Shown: piece after piece, positions 18,985-28,159 of the stretch
Layout of the letters: each line of letters opens with the position of its first letter
Numbering within the stretch: the stretch's first letter is position 1
Assembly (NCBI RefSeq): GCF_000263195.1
Contig: NC_018748.1
Coordinates: 3,286,001-3,350,000, forward strand
Direction of reading: 5' to 3'
DNA from: Emticicia oligotrophica DSM 17448
GTDB lineage: Bacteria > Bacteroidota > Bacteroidia > Cytophagales > Spirosomataceae
Length of the DNA: 64,000 nt
Translations under genes and position numbers: made by a program
The notes under the pieces: model-generated
Database searches by the model: none
What the model was told of the DNA's origin: nothing
What the model saw: the letters and a program-made list of their open reading frames with translations, nothing else

Positions 18985-19368
18985 ATGGAAATTAGAGGTA
19001 AACTTATTCATTTATTAGCTCCACAAACAGGTGAAGGAAAAAATGGTCCTTGGAAAAAACAAGATTTTGTTATTGAAACAGACGGACAATATCCAAAGAA
19101 AGCTTGTTTAACAATTTGGGGCGATAAACATAATGAAACATTTTTGACAATCGGCAATGAAATCGTAGTATCGTTTGATGTTGAAAGTCGTGAATATAAT
19201 GGTCGTTGGTACACTGACCTAAAGGCATGGAAAATCGAATTGGCTAGTGGTATGGAAGATGCTGCTCCTGCACCGAACTATAAATCTTCTGGGCCAGTTC
19301 AACCAACCTCTCCAGCACCTGAGTTTACAGTATCTGCTGGTGGCGACTCTGACGATTTGCCATTCTAA
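18985..19368 (+). CDS. DUF3127 protein with SSB-like acidic tail
   Basis: This 127-residue cytoplasmic protein starts at ATG 18985 (MEIRGKLIHLLAPQTG). The first 85 residues are a small beta-rich domain of the DUF3127 family, with WKKQDFVIETD, ACLTIWGDK and IVVSFDVESREYNGRWYTDL, consistent with an OB fold. A Pro/Ala/Ser-rich linker (about 90-115) then leads to the acidic tip GGDSDDLPF. That layout mimics bacterial SSB, whose DDIPF tip recruits DNA-processing partners, so a nucleic-acid-linked role is inferred but not proven. It sits just upstream of lysA. Confidence 0.8.
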   Translation: MEIRGKLIHLLAPQTGEGKNGPWKKQDFVIETDGQYPKKACLTIWGDKHNETFLTIGNEIVVSFDVESREYNGRWYTDLKAWKIELASGMEDAAPAPNYKSSGPVQPTSPAPEFTVSAGGDSDDLPF

Positions 19369-19383
19369 AATGATTAAATCTTT

Positions 19384-19421
19384 CGGATATTCGTTAGCAT
19401 AAACGAATATCCGTCATTCGT
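19384..19421 (+). promoter_or_regulatory. Alternative-pairing hairpin in the lysA leader
   Basis: A perfect 12-bp hairpin (19384-19395 with 19402-19413, loop AGCATA) ends 20 bases before the lysA start. A third segment, ATTCGT (19416-19421), repeats part of the first arm and could pair with ACGAAT of the second arm instead. No T tract follows. A cis-regulatory role is possible. Confidence 0.45.
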
Positions 19422-19432
19422 AATTTGAACCA

Positions 19433-20653
19433 ATGTTTTCTATCCAAAATATCAGTGTTGATTCTTTAGTCGAGCAATTTGGCACGCCAGTTTATGTCTA
19501 TGATGGTCATAGAATTGAAGAACAAATTGCCAAAATGCGAAGTGCATTTGCCGGTACAAATCTTAAAATAAAATACGCTTGTAAAGCACTTACCAATGTG
19601 AGCATCATGAAGTTGATGCGTAAAAATGGGGTAGATATTGATGTGGTTTCAGTGCAAGAAGCACATCTAGCTTTATTGGCGGGCTACGAACCCAACCAAA
19701 TTCAATATACACCAAGTGGCGTAGCGTTTTCGGAAGTGCAGGAAGCGGTTGAAATGGGCTTAAGAATGAATCTTGATTCATTGCCACTTCTTGAAAAATT
19801 TGGACAAACTTACGGTAATCGTTACCCAATTTGTTTACGTATTAACCCACATATCATGGCGGGTGGTACGCTTAAGATTTCTACGGGGCATAAAGATTCA
19901 AAATTTGGTATTTCTATAGAGCAAGCTGAGGAAATCAATGCGATTGTTCAAAAATATGGCCTTAATGTAGTGGGTTTACACCAACATACAGGTTCGGATT
20001 TTAAAAATGCTAATGTAATTGTTGAGGCAGCCGAAAAGCTTTTTGACCTAACTTTCAAATATTTTCCAAACATTCAATTCATTGATTTAGGCTCTGGTTT
20101 CAAAGTAGCTTATAAAGAAGATGACCATGTGACGGATATGGAAAAATTGGGTAATGAAGTGGTGAAAGTATTCAACCAATTCTGCGGAAAATTAGGCCGT
20201 GAAGTTGAACTTTGGTTTGAACCGGGTAAGTTTTTGGTAAGTGAAAGTGGTTATTTATTGGTTCGTGCCAATGTAGTAAAACATAATCCTGCTCGTAATT
20301 TCATTGGTGTTGATTCTGGTTTAAATCACCTCATCCGCCCAATGATGTATGACGCCTATCACGAAATTATCAATGGCTCAAATTTGGATGGTGAAGAAAA
20401 AGAAATGTATGATATTGTAGGATACATTTGCGAGACCGATACTTTTGGTAAAGACCGATTATTGCCCATAACGAAAGAAGGTGATATTATGGTTATCAAA
20501 AATGCAGGAGCTTATGGTTTTTCGATGGCATCGAATTACAACTCTCGTTTCCGCCCAGCCGAAGTTTTGATTTATAATGGAATTCCGCATCTCATTCGTC
20601 AGCGAGAGACTATGGAAGATATTCTGAAAAATCAAGTAATGGTTGATTTGTAA
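19433..20653 (+). CDS. lysA: Diaminopimelate decarboxylase
   Basis: This PLP enzyme of fold type III converts meso-diaminopimelate to lysine, the last step of lysine biosynthesis. The PLP lysine is K51 in IKYACKAL. HQHTGSDF, IDLGSGFKV and the phosphate-binding EPGKFLV are present, and CETDTFGKDR near residue 335 supplies the substrate-binding Cys of the partner subunit. At 406 residues it has normal length. It is preceded by a conspicuous hairpin in the short gap after the DUF3127 gene and followed by a terminator. Confidence 0.95.
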   Translation: MFSIQNISVDSLVEQFGTPVYVYDGHRIEEQIAKMRSAFAGTNLKIKYACKALTNVSIMKLMRKNGVDIDVVSVQEAHLALLAGYEPNQIQYTPSGVAFSEVQEAVEMGLRMNLDSLPLLEKFGQTYGNRYPICLRINPHIMAGGTLKISTGHKDSKFGISIEQAEEINAIVQKYGLNVVGLHQHTGSDFKNANVIVEAAEKLFDLTFKYFPNIQFIDLGSGFKVAYKEDDHVTDMEKLGNEVVKVFNQFCGKLGREVELWFEPGKFLVSESGYLLVRANVVKHNPARNFIGVDSGLNHLIRPMMYDAYHEIINGSNLDGEEKEMYDIVGYICETDTFGKDRLLPITKEGDIMVIKNAGAYGFSMASNYNSRFRPAEVLIYNGIPHLIRQRETMEDILKNQVMVDL

Positions 20654-20701
20654 TAGATTAATAATTGAACGCAAGTTAAATCAAATAAATTAATATAATA
20701 G

Positions 20702-20732
20702 AAAAGGGGCTTAATTACTAAGTCCCTTTTTT
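20702..20732 (+). terminator. Intrinsic terminator of lysA
   Basis: AAAAGGGGCTTA (20702-20713) pairs with TAAGTCCCTTTT (20719-20730) through one G-T wobble, followed by T residues. Confidence 0.8.
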
Positions 20733-20750
20733 ATTTCATAATCAAAATCA

Positions 20751-20758
20751 TATTTTTG
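20751..20758 (+). promoter_or_regulatory. TAnnTTTG -7 element of the acyl-CoA dehydrogenase gene
   Basis: TATTTTTG lies 64 bases before the ATG at 20823. No -33 partner is evident. Confidence 0.4.
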
Positions 20759-20822
20759 TAAAGCAATAAAACGCTGTTTTGCAAAATATTATTCACAGTT
20801 TTCAAGCATAGATTTTAATATC

Positions 20823-22034
20823 ATGATTCCTTCTCAACAAACTTTCCAACGCTCAAATAAAAAAGATGAATTTGAATCGCCTGATTTTTATCAAATAGAT
20901 GATTTATTTACCGACGAACAACTCATGATTCGCTCGGCAGTTCGTGATTTTGTTAAAAAAGAGATTTCACCAATCATTGAAGATGCTGCACAAAGATGCG
21001 AATTTCCTGAGTTTATCGTGAAAAAAATGGGTGATATGGGTGTTTTCGGGCCAACTATTCCGCTTGAATATGGTGGACAAAGCTTTGATTATATTTCGTA
21101 TGGATTGATGATGCAGGAAATTGAAAGAGGAGATTCAGGTATGCGTTCTACTGCTTCAGTGCAAGGTTCGCTCGTGATGTTCCCGATTTATAAATATGGA
21201 AGCGAAGAACAAAAAAAGAAGTTTTTACCAAAACTAGGTAGTGGCGAATATTTGGGTTGTTTTGGCTTAACCGAACCAGATTTTGGGTCAAATCCAAGTG
21301 GAATGACTACAAATTTTAAAGAAGATGGCGACCATGTAATTTTGAATGGTTCAAAAATGTGGATTTCTAATTCACCAAGAGCAGATGTGGCTGTTGTTTG
21401 GGCGAAAAATGAACAAGGACGAATCAAAGGTTTAATTGTTGAAAGAGGAATGGAAGGTTTTAGTACACCTGAAATTCATGGAAAATGGTCATTGAGAGCA
21501 AGCATTACAGGGGAATTGGTATTTGACAACGTGAGAGTGCCAAAATCGAATATCTTACCAGAAGCCGATGGCTTGAAAGCTCCAATGTCTTGCCTTGATA
21601 ATGCTCGTTATGGCATTGCTTGGGGAGCATTAGGAGCCGCAATGGATTGTTATGAATCGGCTAGAAGGTATGCAATGGAGCGTATTCAGTTTGACAAACC
21701 AATAGCTTCGTTTCAATTAGTACAGAAAAAATTGGCTGAAATGCTCACCGAAATTACTAAAGCTCAGTTGGTTTGTTGGAGATTGGGTAATCTTAAAAAT
21801 GAAGGGAAAGCGACATCAGCTCAAATTTCTTTGGCTAAAAGAAATAATGTAGCCATGGCTTTAGAGATAGCCCGTGAAGCAAGACAAATGCACGGAGGGA
21901 TGGGAATTACAGGTGAATACTCAATCATGCGTCATCAAATGAATCTTGAATCAGTGGTTACTTATGAAGGCACACATGATATTCACCTATTGATATTAGG
22001 AAATGCCATTACTGGAATTCCTGCTTTTAAATGA
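20823..22034 (+). CDS. gcdH: Glutaryl-CoA dehydrogenase-type acyl-CoA dehydrogenase
   Basis: This FAD enzyme oxidises and decarboxylates glutaryl-CoA to crotonyl-CoA in lysine/tryptophan catabolism. The FAD-binding LTEPDFGSNPSGM and WISNSPRADV motifs are present. The family end TYEGTHDIHLLILGNAITG contains the catalytic Glu (E382), a sequence that separates GCDH from other acyl-CoA dehydrogenases. At 403 residues it is full length. Biosynthetic lysA immediately upstream gives a lysine theme, but a separate promoter and terminator make co-transcription unlikely. Substrate assignment rests on similarity to the family only. Confidence 0.85.
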   Translation: MIPSQQTFQRSNKKDEFESPDFYQIDDLFTDEQLMIRSAVRDFVKKEISPIIEDAAQRCEFPEFIVKKMGDMGVFGPTIPLEYGGQSFDYISYGLMMQEIERGDSGMRSTASVQGSLVMFPIYKYGSEEQKKKFLPKLGSGEYLGCFGLTEPDFGSNPSGMTTNFKEDGDHVILNGSKMWISNSPRADVAVVWAKNEQGRIKGLIVERGMEGFSTPEIHGKWSLRASITGELVFDNVRVPKSNILPEADGLKAPMSCLDNARYGIAWGALGAAMDCYESARRYAMERIQFDKPIASFQLVQKKLAEMLTEITKAQLVCWRLGNLKNEGKATSAQISLAKRNNVAMALEIAREARQMHGGMGITGEYSIMRHQMNLESVVTYEGTHDIHLLILGNAITGIPAFK

Positions 22035-22114
22035 TCGTAGAACGATTTTCTAAATTGTTCCTATTAATGCTTAGGACAATTTGGAAAATTATCCTACAAT
22101 TCAGTAAAAATCCT

Positions 22115-22122
22115 TACTTTTG
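22115..22122 (+). promoter_or_regulatory. TAnnTTTG -7 element of aspS
   Basis: TACTTTTG lies 67 bases before the aspS ATG. No -33 element was recognised. Confidence 0.45.
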
Positions 22123-22189
22123 CAGAAAAATTGGCCGTAATATTGAAAATCAATATAAAAGTCTTGTAATTGATAAAGAAAACTGAAAA

Positions 22190-23938
22190 ATGTTAAGAAC
22201 TCATACGTGTGGAGAACTCAGAATTTCTGATGTAAACAAAACCGTTTCACTCAGCGGTTGGGTACAAGTTGTGCGTGATAAAGGTGGTATTATCTATATC
22301 GACCTTCGTGACCGTTATGGAATCACGCAGTTGATTTTAAATGAAAGCACTACCGATGCTAATGTGATAGCTACTGCTCGTACACTTGGACGTGAGTTTG
22401 TGGTTCAAGCTACTGGTGAAGTAGTTGAGCGTGTTTCAAAAAATGATAAAATCGGCACGGGTGATGTAGAATTGAAAGTTACAGCACTTGAAATCTTGAA
22501 CCCTGCGAAGTTACCCCCATTCATGATTCAAGATGATACAGATGGTGGTGATGATATTCGTATGAAGTATCGCTACCTTGACTTACGCCGCAATGCAGTA
22601 CGTCAGAACCTTCAGTTGCGTCATAAAATGGCCCAACAAACACGTATCTTCATGGATGGCAATGATTTTATTGAGGTAGAAACGCCAGTTCTTATTAAAT
22701 CAACGCCAGAAGGTGCTCGTGATTTTGTTGTGCCGAGCCGAATGAACCCAGGTGAATTTTATGCATTGCCACAATCGCCACAAACATTCAAACAATTATT
22801 GATGGTTTCGGGCTTCGACCGTTACTACCAAATTGTGAAATGTTTCCGTGATGAAGATTTGCGTGCTGACCGTCAGCCTGAGTTTACTCAAATCGACTGT
22901 GAAATGTCGTTTGTTGAGCAAGAAGATATTCTAAAAATGTTTGAAGGATTAGTTCGTCATCTCTTCAAAACAGTAAAGAATATTGATATGCCAGAAGTAC
23001 CACGTATGACTTACGCTGATGCGATGCGTTTGTATGGTTCTGACAAACCTGACACTCGCTTCGGAATGGAGTTTGTTGAATTGACCGATGCTGTTCAAGG
23101 AAAAGGCTTCCAAGTTTTTGATGCGGCTGAATTGGTAGTAGCAATTAATGCAAAAGGATGTGCAGAATATACTCGTAAGCAAATTGATGAGCTCACAGAA
23201 TGGATGAAACGTCCACAAATCGGAGCAAAAGGCTTAATTTATGTGCGTTATAATCCAGATGGTACTTTAAAATCTTCGGTTGATAAATTCTATTCAGAAG
23301 AAGATTTAAAGGTATGGGCAGAGCGTTGTGGTGCTGAGAAAGGAGACTTGATTTTAGTACTTTCGGGCGAAACTGCTAAAACTCGTAAGCAAATGAATGA
23401 ACTTCGTTTGGAAATGGGTAGCCGTTTAGGTTTAAGAAATCCAAATGAGTTTAAGGCTCTTTGGGTATTAGATTTCCCGTTATTGGAGTATAGCGAAGAA
23501 GAAAACCGTTGGTTTGCTATGCACCATCCGTTTACGAGTCCAAAGCCAGAAGATATTCCATTGTTAGAGACTGATTTAGGTGCAGTGAGAGCAAACGCCT
23601 ATGACATGGTTATCAATGGAACAGAAGTTGGTGGAGGCTCGGTGCGTATTTTCCAACGCCCATTACAACAAAAAATGTTTGAAATTTTAGGTTTCAGCGA
23701 AGAAGAAGCTAAAAAACAATTTGGTTTCTTAATGGATGCATTTGAATATGGTGCACCACCACACGCTGGTATCGCCTTTGGTTTCGACCGTTTGTGTTCA
23801 ATCTTCGGTGGGGCAGATTCAATACGTGACTTCATCGCGTTCCCTAAAAATAATTCAGGACGTGATATGATGATTGATTCACCATCAACCATCGATGCTA
23901 AACAAATGGATGAATTGAAGATTAAGACTGTTTTATAA
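22190..23938 (+). CDS. aspS: Aspartate--tRNA ligase
   Basis: This class IIb aminoacyl-tRNA synthetase charges tRNA-Asp. It has an N-terminal OB anticodon-binding domain (about 1-105, [20 protein letters not shown]). The catalytic core shows motif 1 around [20 protein letters not shown], motif 2 [18 protein letters not shown] and motif 3 [16 protein letters not shown] bacterial-type GAD insertion (about 280-410) separates motifs 2 and 3. At 582 residues it is the usual bacterial length. A strong terminator shared with the convergent D-aminoacylase gene follows. Confidence 0.96.
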   Translation: MLRTHTCGELRISDVNKTVSLSGWVQVVRDKGGIIYIDLRDRYGITQLILNESTTDANVIATARTLGREFVVQATGEVVERVSKNDKIGTGDVELKVTALEILNPAKLPPFMIQDDTDGGDDIRMKYRYLDLRRNAVRQNLQLRHKMAQQTRIFMDGNDFIEVETPVLIKSTPEGARDFVVPSRMNPGEFYALPQSPQTFKQLLMVSGFDRYYQIVKCFRDEDLRADRQPEFTQIDCEMSFVEQEDILKMFEGLVRHLFKTVKNIDMPEVPRMTYADAMRLYGSDKPDTRFGMEFVELTDAVQGKGFQVFDAAELVVAINAKGCAEYTRKQIDELTEWMKRPQIGAKGLIYVRYNPDGTLKSSVDKFYSEEDLKVWAERCGAEKGDLILVLSGETAKTRKQMNELRLEMGSRLGLRNPNEFKALWVLDFPLLEYSEEENRWFAMHHPFTSPKPEDIPLLETDLGAVRANAYDMVINGTEVGGGSVRIFQRPLQQKMFEILGFSEEEAKKQFGFLMDAFEYGAPPHAGIAFGFDRLCSIFGGADSIRDFIAFPKNNSGRDMMIDSPSTIDAKQMDELKIKTVL

Positions 23939-23991
23939 AACAATTTATGAATTAGTGAAAACACTGACGTGTGTCTCATTAATGTTAAAAC

Positions 23992-24030
23992 AACTAAAAA
24001 TGCAACTCAATTTGAGTTGTATTTTTAGTT
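23992..24030. terminator. Bidirectional terminator between aspS and the D-aminoacylase-like gene
   Basis: A near-perfect palindrome (23992-24010 with 24012-24030, one G-T pair) centred on CAATTTG has A-rich and T-rich outer parts. It can serve both convergent genes. Confidence 0.8.
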
Positions 24031-24072
24031 TTCAGCCAAAATTAGTTAATTTTCCGAGCAGATACTCGTAGA

Positions 24073-25761
24073 CTATATCGAAGTCTTTTGTTTTTTCCAT
24101 CCTGGACCCTTTACAAAACGTCCAGATTTTACACCTGTATGTTTCCCGTTTTCTACCACTTGTTTACCATTGACAATTACATGCAGCATTCCTTCTGCTA
24201 ACTGATGTGGCTTTTCGAAGGTAGCTTTATCTTGAATCTTATTAGGGTCGAAAATGACAATATCGGCATAATTTCCAACAACTAAACGACCTCTTTTCTG
24301 AATTTTTAGGTTATCACAAGGCAATGAAGTAAGCTTTCTGATAGCTTCTTGTAGGGTGATGACTTGTTCTTCTCTTACATATTTTGCCAATAAACGTGCA
24401 AAATTTCCGTAAGCACGTGGGTGAGAACTCGACTTCAGAAATACGCCCGATGCACTCATGGAAGCTGCATCAGAGCAAAAGCTCATGTAAGGTAATTGGA
24501 TTTGTTTCTTAATATTATCTTCATTCATCAAGAAATAAACCACATCAACTCTTGAGCCATCCGCCACAACTAAGTCCATGGCAGTTTCGTACCAAGTTTT
24601 CTTTTTCATGGCAGCTACTTCCGCTAAGGTTTTGCCTAAATATTTGCGTAGAGAATCTTGCTTGAAACCAATTAAAAGTGTCTTATCGGCACCTGCAGCT
24701 AAGCAAAGATTTTCCCAATCATTTTGAGGTGTGCTCATTTCTTTACCAACTTTTGCTCGAATTGAACTCGATTTTAATCGCTTACTCCACTGGTCAAAAC
24801 CTCCTTCTTGAACCCAAGGTGGCATTGCGGCATCGAGCCCCGTGGCCCCCGCAATATAGTTGTACATATCAGCTGAAATATTTAAACCAGCTTTTCGTGC
24901 ACTATCAATTTTTGAAATAACCTTATCAATTTTATACCAATTATTCTTACCAGCAGCTTTTAAATGATAAATTTCCGCATGAATGTTGGCTTCTTTCGCA
25001 ATAGTAATCAACTCCTCAACTGCTTCTTCGAGTTTATTTCCTTCGCTTCTCATGTGAGAGATATACATGCCGCCATATTCGGAAGCAACTTTCGATAATT
25101 CGATAAGTTCATGCGTATCAGCATAAGTTCCTGGTGTATAAATTAATGCCGATGCCACTCCCATAGCTCCTTCTTCCATGGCGAGTTTTACGTGTTTTTT
25201 CATCCGTTCAAGTTCTTCTGCTTTTGGAGGGCGATTATCATAGCCCAATTCCATCGCTCTAACAGTTGAGGCACCTACAAATGAAGCTACATTCGTTGAT
25301 ACACCACGCTTCTCAAGGTACTCAAGGTATTCTCCAAGTGTTTTCCATTTAATCTCATATTTTAGATTTCCTTGTGATTTTTGAGAATAGTCCTTCATTG
25401 CATCGGTCATTGGCCCCATTGAGTCACCTTCTCCCATTACTTCTAAAGTTACTCCCTGCATGATTTCACCCAATGAACGTCCATCTTCAATCAAGCTTTC
25501 TGTGCTCCAGCTAAGCATATTTACAAAACCTGGGGCAACGGCCATTCCATTGGCATCAATAGTTTTAAGAGCAGCCTTCCCTTTTAGATTTCCAATAAAT
25601 GCTATTGTATCGCTTTTAATCGCAATATCAGTCAGTACAGGCTCAGTGCCATTTCCATCGAAAATTAATCCGTTTTTTATAATTAGGTCGTATTGTGGGG
25701 CCTGCTTACAAGAAAGTAATAAGCTTACAAATGCTAAAAGAAAGAGTTTTGGTTGTTTCAT
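24073..25761 (-). CDS. D-aminoacylase-like amidohydrolase lipoprotein with altered metal site
   Basis: This 562-residue lipoprotein (lipobox LLLSC, Cys 18, from ATG 25761) belongs to the N-acyl-D-amino-acid deacylase branch of the amidohydrolase superfamily. The N-terminal beta domain DLIIKNGLIFDGNG and the C-terminal VVGNYADIVIFDPNKI are typical. The beta-strand-1 HxH metal motif, normally in APGFIDxHTH, reads APGFVNMLSW (NML at 81-83). The usual metal-bridging Cys region is VMGEGDSMGP. The later ligands remain: ISHMRSEG, EIYHLKAAG and the SDA aspartate. It is either a one-metal enzyme or a distinct subfamily with another substrate. It is probably periplasmic. Confidence 0.8.
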   Translation of the reverse strand: MKQPKLFLLAFVSLLLSCKQAPQYDLIIKNGLIFDGNGTEPVLTDIAIKSDTIAFIGNLKGKAALKTIDANGMAVAPGFVNMLSWSTESLIEDGRSLGEIMQGVTLEVMGEGDSMGPMTDAMKDYSQKSQGNLKYEIKWKTLGEYLEYLEKRGVSTNVASFVGASTVRAMELGYDNRPPKAEELERMKKHVKLAMEEGAMGVASALIYTPGTYADTHELIELSKVASEYGGMYISHMRSEGNKLEEAVEELITIAKEANIHAEIYHLKAAGKNNWYKIDKVISKIDSARKAGLNISADMYNYIAGATGLDAAMPPWVQEGGFDQWSKRLKSSSIRAKVGKEMSTPQNDWENLCLAAGADKTLLIGFKQDSLRKYLGKTLAEVAAMKKKTWYETAMDLVVADGSRVDVVYFLMNEDNIKKQIQLPYMSFCSDAASMSASGVFLKSSSHPRAYGNFARLLAKYVREEQVITLQEAIRKLTSLPCDNLKIQKRGRLVVGNYADIVIFDPNKIQDKATFEKPHQLAEGMLHVIVNGKQVVENGKHTGVKSGRFVKGPGWKKQKTSI

Positions 25762-25873
25762 GATAGAGGTTTCAATCAATTTGACCTAAAAATATGGAAA
25801 AATGTCAACTTTTGAAATCATTGCCTTAGAACGAACCGTAATAATGAGCAAATGCCCCACTATAAAGTAGAGC

Positions 25874-26380
25874 TTAACTTTTCTTTTGGTAGGTTAAAAT
25901 CGAAATAGGATAGGGGGTGTTCTCGCCGATTTGAAATTCTTTGCGTTCGATAATTTCATAAGCTGACTCATTAAATTCAGGGAAAAATGCATCTCCTTGA
26001 AATTCATCATGTACAATTGTCAGATAAATTCTATCGGCATATGGAATTGCCCACCTGAAGATTTCTTCACCACCTAACACAAACACTTCGGCTTCGTTTT
26101 TACATTTTTCAAAGGCTTCTTCTAAACTACGTACTACCTCAAAACCTTCATCAACTACATAATTTTCTTGTCGGGTGATAACGTAATTGCCAGCTTCTGA
26201 CCAAAGTCTATGGGGATTATCGTAACTTTTCCTTCCCATAATCATTTTTTTACCTTTACTCACCATTTTCAAGTTATCCCAGTCGGCAGCAATTGGTTCC
26301 CAAGGCAAAGCATTATTTAATCCAATGGCTCTATTTTCGCTCATGGCTGCTATTAATGAAATTATATTAGGTTTTGTCAT
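25874..26380 (-). CDS. folA: Dihydrofolate reductase
   Basis: This enzyme makes tetrahydrofolate from dihydrofolate with NADPH. ISLIAAMSENRAIG, ALPW, the acidic active-site residue in AADWDNLKM, the NADPH-binding MGRKSYDN and the FVLGGEEIFRWAIPYADRIYLT block are all present in order. At 168 residues it is normal for a chromosomal FolA. It lies upstream of the D-aminoacylase gene on the same strand, with a gap of about 110 bases that holds no clear signal. Confidence 0.92.
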   Translation of the reverse strand: MTKPNIISLIAAMSENRAIGLNNALPWEPIAADWDNLKMVSKGKKMIMGRKSYDNPHRLWSEAGNYVITRQENYVVDEGFEVVRSLEEAFEKCKNEAEVFVLGGEEIFRWAIPYADRIYLTIVHDEFQGDAFFPEFNESAYEIIERKEFQIGENTPYPISILTYQKKS

Positions 26381-26563
26381 GATTTAATGTAAATTTTACT
26401 TTAAAATATTGAATCTTAGTGGAAATATTATCTCAATTCTTTATAGTCTTAACAATTTGATAACATTGGATTTTTCTTGAATTAATCAAAATTACTCAAT
26501 TTTGTAGCAAATTTATGTACACCAATAGAATCAATTATTCTTATAACTAAACTCTAAAAATTT

Positions 26564-27979
26564 ATGTTTGGCTTAGAAACCGACATTTTCTTACTACTGT
26601 CATTCTGCATCTTAGCTGCTTGTGCATTTGAATTCATTAATGGTTTTCATGATACTGCCAATGCCGTTGCTACTGTTATTTATACAAACTCATTGAAACC
26701 AACGCAAGCAGTAGTATGGTCGGGTTTGATTAACTTTATTGGGGTAATCACCGGTGGAGTAGGGGTTGGAATGAGTATCGTAAACCTTTTACCAGTAGAA
26801 CTCCTAATCGACCAAAATGTTTATCATAGTATAGCCATGGTATTAGCACTTTTATTTAGTGCAATTATCTGGAACTTCGGAACGTGGTATTTTGGTATTC
26901 CAGCCTCAAGTTCACATACACTTATCGGGGCAATCTTGGGAGTAGGTTTGGGCTACGCTCTTTTACCAGACAACAAAATGGGTGTTGCAGCCGTAAACTG
27001 GGATAAAGCTAGAGAGATTTTTTCAGCACTCTTCTTATCACCAATGGTAGGCTTTGCGTTGGCTGTATTTTTAATGTTTGCACTTCGCCGCTTACTTAAT
27101 AAGCAAATAAGAAAGCAAGTTTTCGAAGAACCCAATAAAGATGAAGTACCACCAATTTGGATTCGTGCCATATTGATTACAACTTGTACTTTAGTAAGCT
27201 TTTTCCACGGACGTAATGATGGTCAAAAAGGTATTGGCTTGGTGATGCTCATTTTAATAGGTATTCTCCCAACTTATTTTGCGATTAACAAAACGGTTGA
27301 TTTCCAAACTTTAAAACCTGAATTGGCTACTATTTCAAGCCAAATTTCTTTGATAGATACTACGCATGCTTCAACAGCAGAAAAAGAAAAAATTCATAAA
27401 ATACACGAAAGTATTAATTTTTTAAATTCTGTTGCCGATAGTGGTAAAGTTGAGAAAACCAATGCTTTAGATGTGCGAAAAGCTCTTCTAACAATTAGTA
27501 GTACTACTAAGAAATTGATTGAAGACGAAGAAATTATATTGAGCGATAATAGCAAAAAAATATTAAAAGACCTCGCAACTAAAGAGGAAAAAGGTATCCG
27601 TCGTTTCACTGACCACGCTCCAATGTGGGTTATTTTAATGATTTCTCTGTCATTGGGTCTTGGAACAATGATTGGTTGGAAACGTATCGTTGTAACCGTT
27701 GGGGAAAAAATCGGAAAGTCTCACCTCACTTACGCACAAGGTGCTTCTGCCGAATTAGTAGCTGCTACTACCATTGGTTTAGCTTCTTGGTTCAAACTTC
27801 CAGTTAGTACTACTCACGCATTATCTTCGGGTATTGCTGGTACAATGGTAGCAAGTAAAGGTATTAAAAACTTGCAAGCAGGTACTATCAAAAATATCCT
27901 TTTGGCATGGGTACTTACTTTGCCAGTTGCCATACTGCTTTCTGCTTCTTTGTTTGTATTCTTCCGCTGGGTATTATAA
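26564..27979 (+). CDS. pit: PiT-family inorganic phosphate transporter
   Basis: This inner membrane phosphate symporter carries the duplicated PiT signatures GFHDTANAVAT (near residue 27) and PASSSHTLIGAILG in the first half, and HGRNDGQKGIG and PVSTTHALSSGIAGT in the second. About ten membrane segments surround a hydrophilic central loop (about 240-345) rich in Lys and Ser. At 471 residues it is a standard-size PiT. The next gene encodes a phosphate-type porin, so the pair could carry phosphate across both membranes. Confidence 0.92.
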   Translation: MFGLETDIFLLLSFCILAACAFEFINGFHDTANAVATVIYTNSLKPTQAVVWSGLINFIGVITGGVGVGMSIVNLLPVELLIDQNVYHSIAMVLALLFSAIIWNFGTWYFGIPASSSHTLIGAILGVGLGYALLPDNKMGVAAVNWDKAREIFSALFLSPMVGFALAVFLMFALRRLLNKQIRKQVFEEPNKDEVPPIWIRAILITTCTLVSFFHGRNDGQKGIGLVMLILIGILPTYFAINKTVDFQTLKPELATISSQISLIDTTHASTAEKEKIHKIHESINFLNSVADSGKVEKTNALDVRKALLTISSTTKKLIEDEEIILSDNSKKILKDLATKEEKGIRRFTDHAPMWVILMISLSLGLGTMIGWKRIVVTVGEKIGKSHLTYAQGASAELVAATTIGLASWFKLPVSTTHALSSGIAGTMVASKGIKNLQAGTIKNILLAWVLTLPVAILLSASLFVFFRWVL

Positions 27980-28026
27980 AAAATTGAAAGAAGATTACTC
28001 CAAAAGAGTTTTTGCTTAAAAAATAC

Positions 28027-28057
28027 TATAGAGACATTGTTAGACAGTGTCTCTATA
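28027..28057 (+). other. Hairpin between the phosphate transporter and the porin gene
   Basis: TATAGAGACATTGT (28027-28040) pairs with ACAGTGTCTCTATA (28044-28057) over 14 bp with one T-G pair and a 3-base loop. Only weak T content follows, so it may be partial termination or transcript processing. Confidence 0.6.
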
Positions 28058-28159
28058 ATACTATTATACAGGTTTAAGTAACTCAATTGGATGAAAAAAA
28101 AACTCTTTTTTGCCAATATGGCTCTAACGAGTCGTATAATATTTACCAATTACACCAAT

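Noticed and set aside
19369-19432. Lysine riboswitch upstream of lysA
   Set aside because: The gap is only 64 bases, far too short for the lysine aptamer. Only a simple hairpin pair is present.
23599-23979. 126-codon antisense frame over the aspS 3' end
   Set aside because: Shadow of the strongly coding aspS frame on the opposite strand.
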